A stretch of 64,000 bases of DNA from Psychromonas sp. 14N.309.X.WAT.B.A12 (lineage in GTDB: Bacteria; Pseudomonadota; Gammaproteobacteria; Enterobacterales; Psychromonadaceae): the NCBI RefSeq assembly GCF_030397575.1, contig NZ_JAPNXS010000015.1:1-64000 (forward strand). Direction: 5' to 3'. Positions 60,656 to 64,000 of this stretch are shown here, one piece after another (the stretch's first letter is position 1; every line of letters starts with the position of its first letter). The translations under genes were made by a program, and so were the position numbers. Under the pieces are notes generated by a model that searched no databases, was not told the origin of the DNA, and worked only from the letters and a program-made list of their open reading frames with translations.

Positions 60656-63171
60656 GATTGAGCTTGCTCAATGTTAGTCCAATTTAATTTATTGGCAGTT
60701 TGTGTATGAGAAAAGTATTGTAATAGTAATACATCACAAAAGGTATTTAAGTTGCTACGAATGTGATGATTGAACTCTATTAATTGTTCACGCTTGCCTT
60801 CCGTACTCACTTGTAAATAATCTTTTTCGGTGACGTAACAGGTGGTTTTTGACAATACAATTGCTTTTTCATGAGCCGCAATCACACCCGGTCGCCTTTT
60901 TGTCGGCAAATGCTTACAAAGCGTATTAATCTGTTCTAATTGAAATAACAGCGAGCGCGGGTATTCTGCATCTAATAATAAGAGTTCAAGTCCTGTGCCA
61001 ATACTTTGATGCATACGATAACGACGCTTGTGGGTCACTAAGCTGACCTGACACGTTAACACCGATTCCAGTAAAGCAATTTCAACTGGTTCTTCTAGCT
61101 CTTCGGTTAATAGGGCTGCGCTTAATGAGGTAATTTGCAAACTACGCTCAATACGGCGCCCAATCTCTAATAAAAACCAGCCGTTACTATTTGGCATACA
61201 GTCCGCAATCGAGCCATTGAAAGCCATTATTGAACCAATCACTTTATCTAAACTGGTTTGTAGGCTACGTGAGCTTGTATTAATGTTAACTGACGACAGA
61301 GCTTTTACCTGTTCATTGATTTCATCAATAATACGGCGACTGTCATAGGACAATAGCTCTTGAATTTGTACTGCTGCATTCGCTAAATACTTAAGAGTAT
61401 TAACAATACTTCCTGCACATTGCTCACCAGCTAATAATTGAAAGGCCATGGTTTTAGCACTTTCGCTATTTAATGTTTGCAATACAGGCTCTTGCTCAAT
61501 ATAAGGATAAACAATATGTTGGGAGTGTATTGCACTGAACAATCGAGTAACCATGGAATGCCGCATTGCGTCTGGATAGATAGCTAACTCAGTATAACGA
61601 TCGATAAAAATACGTAATACTCGAACAGTACTTTCAGCTCTTTCTAAATAGCGACCCAACCAAAATAGATGTTCTGCAGTACGGCTTGATATCACGCCTT
61701 CTAATAGGGTCACATCCATGCGTTTTCGAACGGGTATAGAAGCAATTGGGTCAGCAACTGTATTCTCATCATTGGCATTAATCCAAGTATCTTTGATCCA
61801 TCCAGATAGGCTTGGGTAATGGCTAACTTCATTAGAAAAACATAGTGCAGAAGGTAATACTTCCACCCCATGCTCGGTATTTAAAGCATAACAACGGAAT
61901 ACCACAGGTTTAGCAATCAGTTGTCCGCCACTCCAAAAAGGCGCACTACTAAACGTGGGTTTATCTTGGAAATAATAGTTTTCAGGTTGTGTGTTAATCA
62001 GTTTTTTAATTTGCTCTATGTTGGCGGCACCGTCTAATTTAAACGTGCTATCTTGATAACTTAATAACTCTAACCCTCTCCACTCAACTTCTTCAACTTG
62101 ATCCACTGCATAATAACTGGCTTGACCGAGCAACAAAGGCTTCGCTAATAATTTTTCAGATAAAACGGCTAGATTAGCTTGTACTGCAGGAGATGATAGG
62201 ATGCCACTACCAAACGGATTTAATACTTTGACAGACCCTTCTCGCACTGCTTGTAATAAGCCAGGAATACCATGTAATGAGTATTCTGTTTGTTCTAGGG
62301 AATCAATACTATGATCAGGCAACCAACGTAAAATCACATTAATTTTCCCTAACCCTTGTAATGACTTTAAACACACCTCTGCGTTTCTCACGGTTAAGTC
62401 TGCACTTTGTACTAAGGTGTAACCAAAATAAGTGGATAAGAAGGCGTGTTCATTGTAATTAGGATCATCGATACCTTGCGTCAAGATAACTATTCTAGGA
62501 TCGTCCATATAACGAGTGTATTCATTAATCGTATCTTGGAATGCTGCTAAAAATTGTTTTATCTGCTGAACATTACATTCAGCAAACTCTTCAGCCATCA
62601 CTCGACGGGCAATGACTCGGCTTTTTAATAACAAACCTAAGCCTAATGGACACTGACAATGGTCAGCTAAAACTTTAAAACCACCGCTTGGCGTACGATA
62701 AACATCAATTGCGGTAAAAAATAACTTTAATTCATTGCCGGGAAGGCTGAAACCTTCACGCAAATACCGTTTATCTTGAAACAAATATTTGGCTTCAAGC
62801 GAACCATCCATTAATAGTTTTTGCTCACCATAAATATCTTGTTGAATTTTATTTAACAGCGTCACTCTTTGTTTAATACCAGCTTCTAGTGACTGCCAAT
62901 CTTGCTTGGAAAACATAAAAGGTAAAGGATCAAAGTGCCATTGATGATTGCTTTCATGTTTAATATTGCCATTTTGTAATAACTGACTGATTTCAATGGC
63001 ACGTCCAGTGACCTCTTCCGCACTTAAGCTAGATAGACGATTGAATAATGTATCCCAATGTTTAGGTAGTAAACCACTATGGTTAACAAGCTCATCATGA
63101 TCATGTGATTTATTTAGATAGAGGGACAACCATTCTGGCAATTCCGGCATACTGCTGTTATTAATGTACAT
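60652..63171 (-). CDS. Fused circularly permuted ATP-grasp and alpha-E protein
   Basis: An 839-residue protein joining a permuted ATP-grasp domain (about 60-480) and an alpha-E domain (about 490-820). N-terminal landmarks are WHFDPLPFMFSKQDWQSLEAGIKQRVTLLNKIQ, YRTPSGGFKVLADHCQCPLGLG and VLNPFGSGILSSPAV. The alpha-E part opens ISSRTAEHLFWLGRYLERAESTVRVLRIF. It is thus a paralogue of the two separate genes downstream, combined in one chain. It precedes the transglutaminase gene with a 4-base overlap. Confidence 0.93.
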   Translation of the reverse strand: MYINNSSMPELPEWLSLYLNKSHDHDELVNHSGLLPKHWDTLFNRLSSLSAEEVTGRAIEISQLLQNGNIKHESNHQWHFDPLPFMFSKQDWQSLEAGIKQRVTLLNKIQQDIYGEQKLLMDGSLEAKYLFQDKRYLREGFSLPGNELKLFFTAIDVYRTPSGGFKVLADHCQCPLGLGLLLKSRVIARRVMAEEFAECNVQQIKQFLAAFQDTINEYTRYMDDPRIVILTQGIDDPNYNEHAFLSTYFGYTLVQSADLTVRNAEVCLKSLQGLGKINVILRWLPDHSIDSLEQTEYSLHGIPGLLQAVREGSVKVLNPFGSGILSSPAVQANLAVLSEKLLAKPLLLGQASYYAVDQVEEVEWRGLELLSYQDSTFKLDGAANIEQIKKLINTQPENYYFQDKPTFSSAPFWSGGQLIAKPVVFRCYALNTEHGVEVLPSALCFSNEVSHYPSLSGWIKDTWINANDENTVADPIASIPVRKRMDVTLLEGVISSRTAEHLFWLGRYLERAESTVRVLRIFIDRYTELAIYPDAMRHSMVTRLFSAIHSQHIVYPYIEQEPVLQTLNSESAKTMAFQLLAGEQCAGSIVNTLKYLANAAVQIQELLSYDSRRIIDEINEQVKALSSVNINTSSRSLQTSLDKVIGSIMAFNGSIADCMPNSNGWFLLEIGRRIERSLQITSLSAALLTEELEEPVEIALLESVLTCQVSLVTHKRRYRMHQSIGTGLELLLLDAEYPRSLLFQLEQINTLCKHLPTKRRPGVIAAHEKAIVLSKTTCYVTEKDYLQVSTEGKREQLIEFNHHIRSNLNTFCDVLLLQYFSHTQTANKLNWTNIEQAQS

Positions 63172-63227
63172 GCTGAAAATGCTCCATTTTTAAGACATCA
63201 TTAGTTAGTAATGATCTATTCAGGCAA

Positions 63228-63267
63228 GAAAAAAGGCATTCCACTTTAATAAATTTCAAAGTGGAAT
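63228..63267 (-). terminator. Terminator between the DUF2126 gene and the fused gene
   Basis: A perfect 10-base stem ATTCCACTTT / AAAGTGGAAT on the minus strand, followed by GCC and TTTTTT. It follows the DUF2126 stop by 17 bases, so the downstream genes probably have their own promoter or rely on read-through. Confidence 0.85.
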
Positions 63268-63284
63268 ACTACTTTTATCCAGAC

Positions 63285-64000
63285 TTATTTAAAGGCTGGT
63301 TGACGACGTAAATCCAAGGTATGTGGGTAATCTTGGTTAGTACTTTCTTCTGCTGGAACTACAAACTCAGTCACTGATTCGGCAGCATGAAAAGTATGGG
63401 TCGCAGCAGATGGTATCCAGCTAGGTTGGTCTGACATCAATAACGATGGCGTATGGCCATGCTCCCAAAATCTCGCCACTCGACGCCCTTCAGCTTCAAA
63501 TGCATTAACCGGTAATGTTTCTGGATTACGACCACCAGCATGACTTACATGATATACAAACCCACCCAGTGAACGACCTTCCCAAGTATCGATCAAGTCA
63601 AAAGTTAAAGGAGCATGTACACCAATGGTAGGATGCAATGCTGTCGGTGGTTGCCATGCACGATAACGAATACCTGCCACCATCTCGTCTTTTGCTTTAC
63701 CTTTCACAGCTTTTAACGGCACACGACGACCATTACAAGTCACTACATAACGGTCACTGATCGTTCCTTGTACTTTGATTTGTACCCTTTCTAATGAAGA
63801 GTCTACGTAACGTGCAGTTCCAGATGCACTCGCTTCCTCACCTAATACATGCCAAGGTTCAATGGCTGTTCTTAACTCTAAGGTCACATTATCAAGCTCA
63901 CGTGTACCGCATACAGGGAACCTGAATTCAAAGAACGGATTTAACCAACCTAATTGGAAAGCAAAACCTGCTTGTTGTAAATCACGAGTCACTTCTGCTA
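63285..64000 (-). CDS. DUF2126 transglutaminase-family protein, C-terminal part (cut by window edge)
   Basis: The last 238 or so residues of a large protein (COG4196, DUF2126) that normally has an N-terminal transglutaminase domain and exceeds 1000 residues. The family's C-terminal landmarks are visible: LRTAIEPWHVLGEEASASGTARYVDSSLERVQIKV, VVTCNGRRVPL, AWQPPTALHPTIGVHAPLTFDLIDTW and GGFVYHVSHAGGRNPETLPVNAFEAEGRR. The reading frame is open to the right edge, so start and catalytic part lie outside. It belongs with the ATP-grasp/alpha-E genes in known genomes. Confidence 0.9.
   Translation of the reverse strand, partial: AEVTRDLQQAGFAFQLGWLNPFFEFRFPVCGTRELDNVTLELRTAIEPWHVLGEEASASGTARYVDSSLERVQIKVQGTISDRYVVTCNGRRVPLKAVKGKAKDEMVAGIRYRAWQPPTALHPTIGVHAPLTFDLIDTWEGRSLGGFVYHVSHAGGRNPETLPVNAFEAEGRRVARFWEHGHTPSLLMSDQPSWIPSAATHTFHAAESVTEFVVPAEESTNQDYPHTLDLRRQPAFK

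Noticed and set aside
1-64000. Prophage, insertion sequences, CRISPR arrays, toxin-antitoxin or restriction systems
   Set aside because: I looked for integrase, transposase, repeat-spacer patterns and defence genes on both strands and found none. The only tandem repeat is coding sequence in znuA.

Overview
The window is chromosomal DNA from an AT-rich, Gram-negative marine gammaproteobacterium. The gene set and protein sequences look most like Psychromonas or a close relative (an inference from recalled families, not a database match). Coding density is high. I see no phage, insertion sequence, CRISPR array or integrase. The few broken genes are short remnants: the 3' part of a tRNA, a DeoR-type regulator tail and a lactonase tail.

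Layout, left to right. 0-6 kb: tRNA-Phe, a eukaryote-type S-adenosylmethionine decarboxylase, a periplasmic SIMPL protein, and glycolytic genes (class I aldolase converging on class II aldolase fbaA and pgk). A good Fur-box match lies before the metal-free class I aldolase. 6-9.3 kb: a membrane GGDEF-EAL protein and a LysR regulator. 9.7-13.7 kb: an operon pairing a polar amino-acid-type ABC importer with an agmatinase/guanidinobutyrase-type ureohydrolase. 14-16.8 kb: znuA divergent from znuCB around a perfect Zur palindrome, with histidine-rich ZnuA and ZnuC. 16.9-22.4 kb: an IclR regulator, an SMP-30 lactonase and a ribose-type sugar ABC importer.

23.3-36.4 kb is a long minus-strand catabolic operon: dlgD, the TRAP transporter yiaMNO, sgbE, a Cof-type phosphatase, yiaL, lyxK, sgbH, an IclR regulator, sgbU, tal, tkt and a small unknown gene. 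Together these import 2,3-diketo-L-gulonate, reduce it, phosphorylate it, decarboxylate it to L-xylulose-5-P, epimerise that to D-xylulose-5-P and pass it to the pentose phosphate pathway. The same candidate IclR operator lies before both the sugar ABC operon and dlgD.

36.9-43.1 kb is an apparent uptake and hydrolysis system for an unidentified phosphorylated compound: ABC importer, alkaline-phosphatase-superfamily enzyme, HAD-IB phosphatase and GntR/UTRA regulator, with two near-identical operators. 43-49.7 kb: a quinone-oxidoreductase-like gene, an RND efflux pump with its adaptor, and a divergent LysR regulator.

49.9-57.1 kb looks like a sigma-54 envelope-stress island. Two -24/-12 promoters face each other across a sigma-54 activator whose receiver domain is degenerate. 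One drives BON, DUF1328 and lipoprotein genes, then hemerythrin and a phosphatase/lipid-kinase fusion; the other drives DUF883, YqjE-like, YqjK-like and AI-2E genes. 57.3-64 kb holds the alpha-E / circularly permuted ATP-grasp / transglutaminase cluster, a widespread but uncharacterised predicted peptide-ligation system, cut by the right edge.
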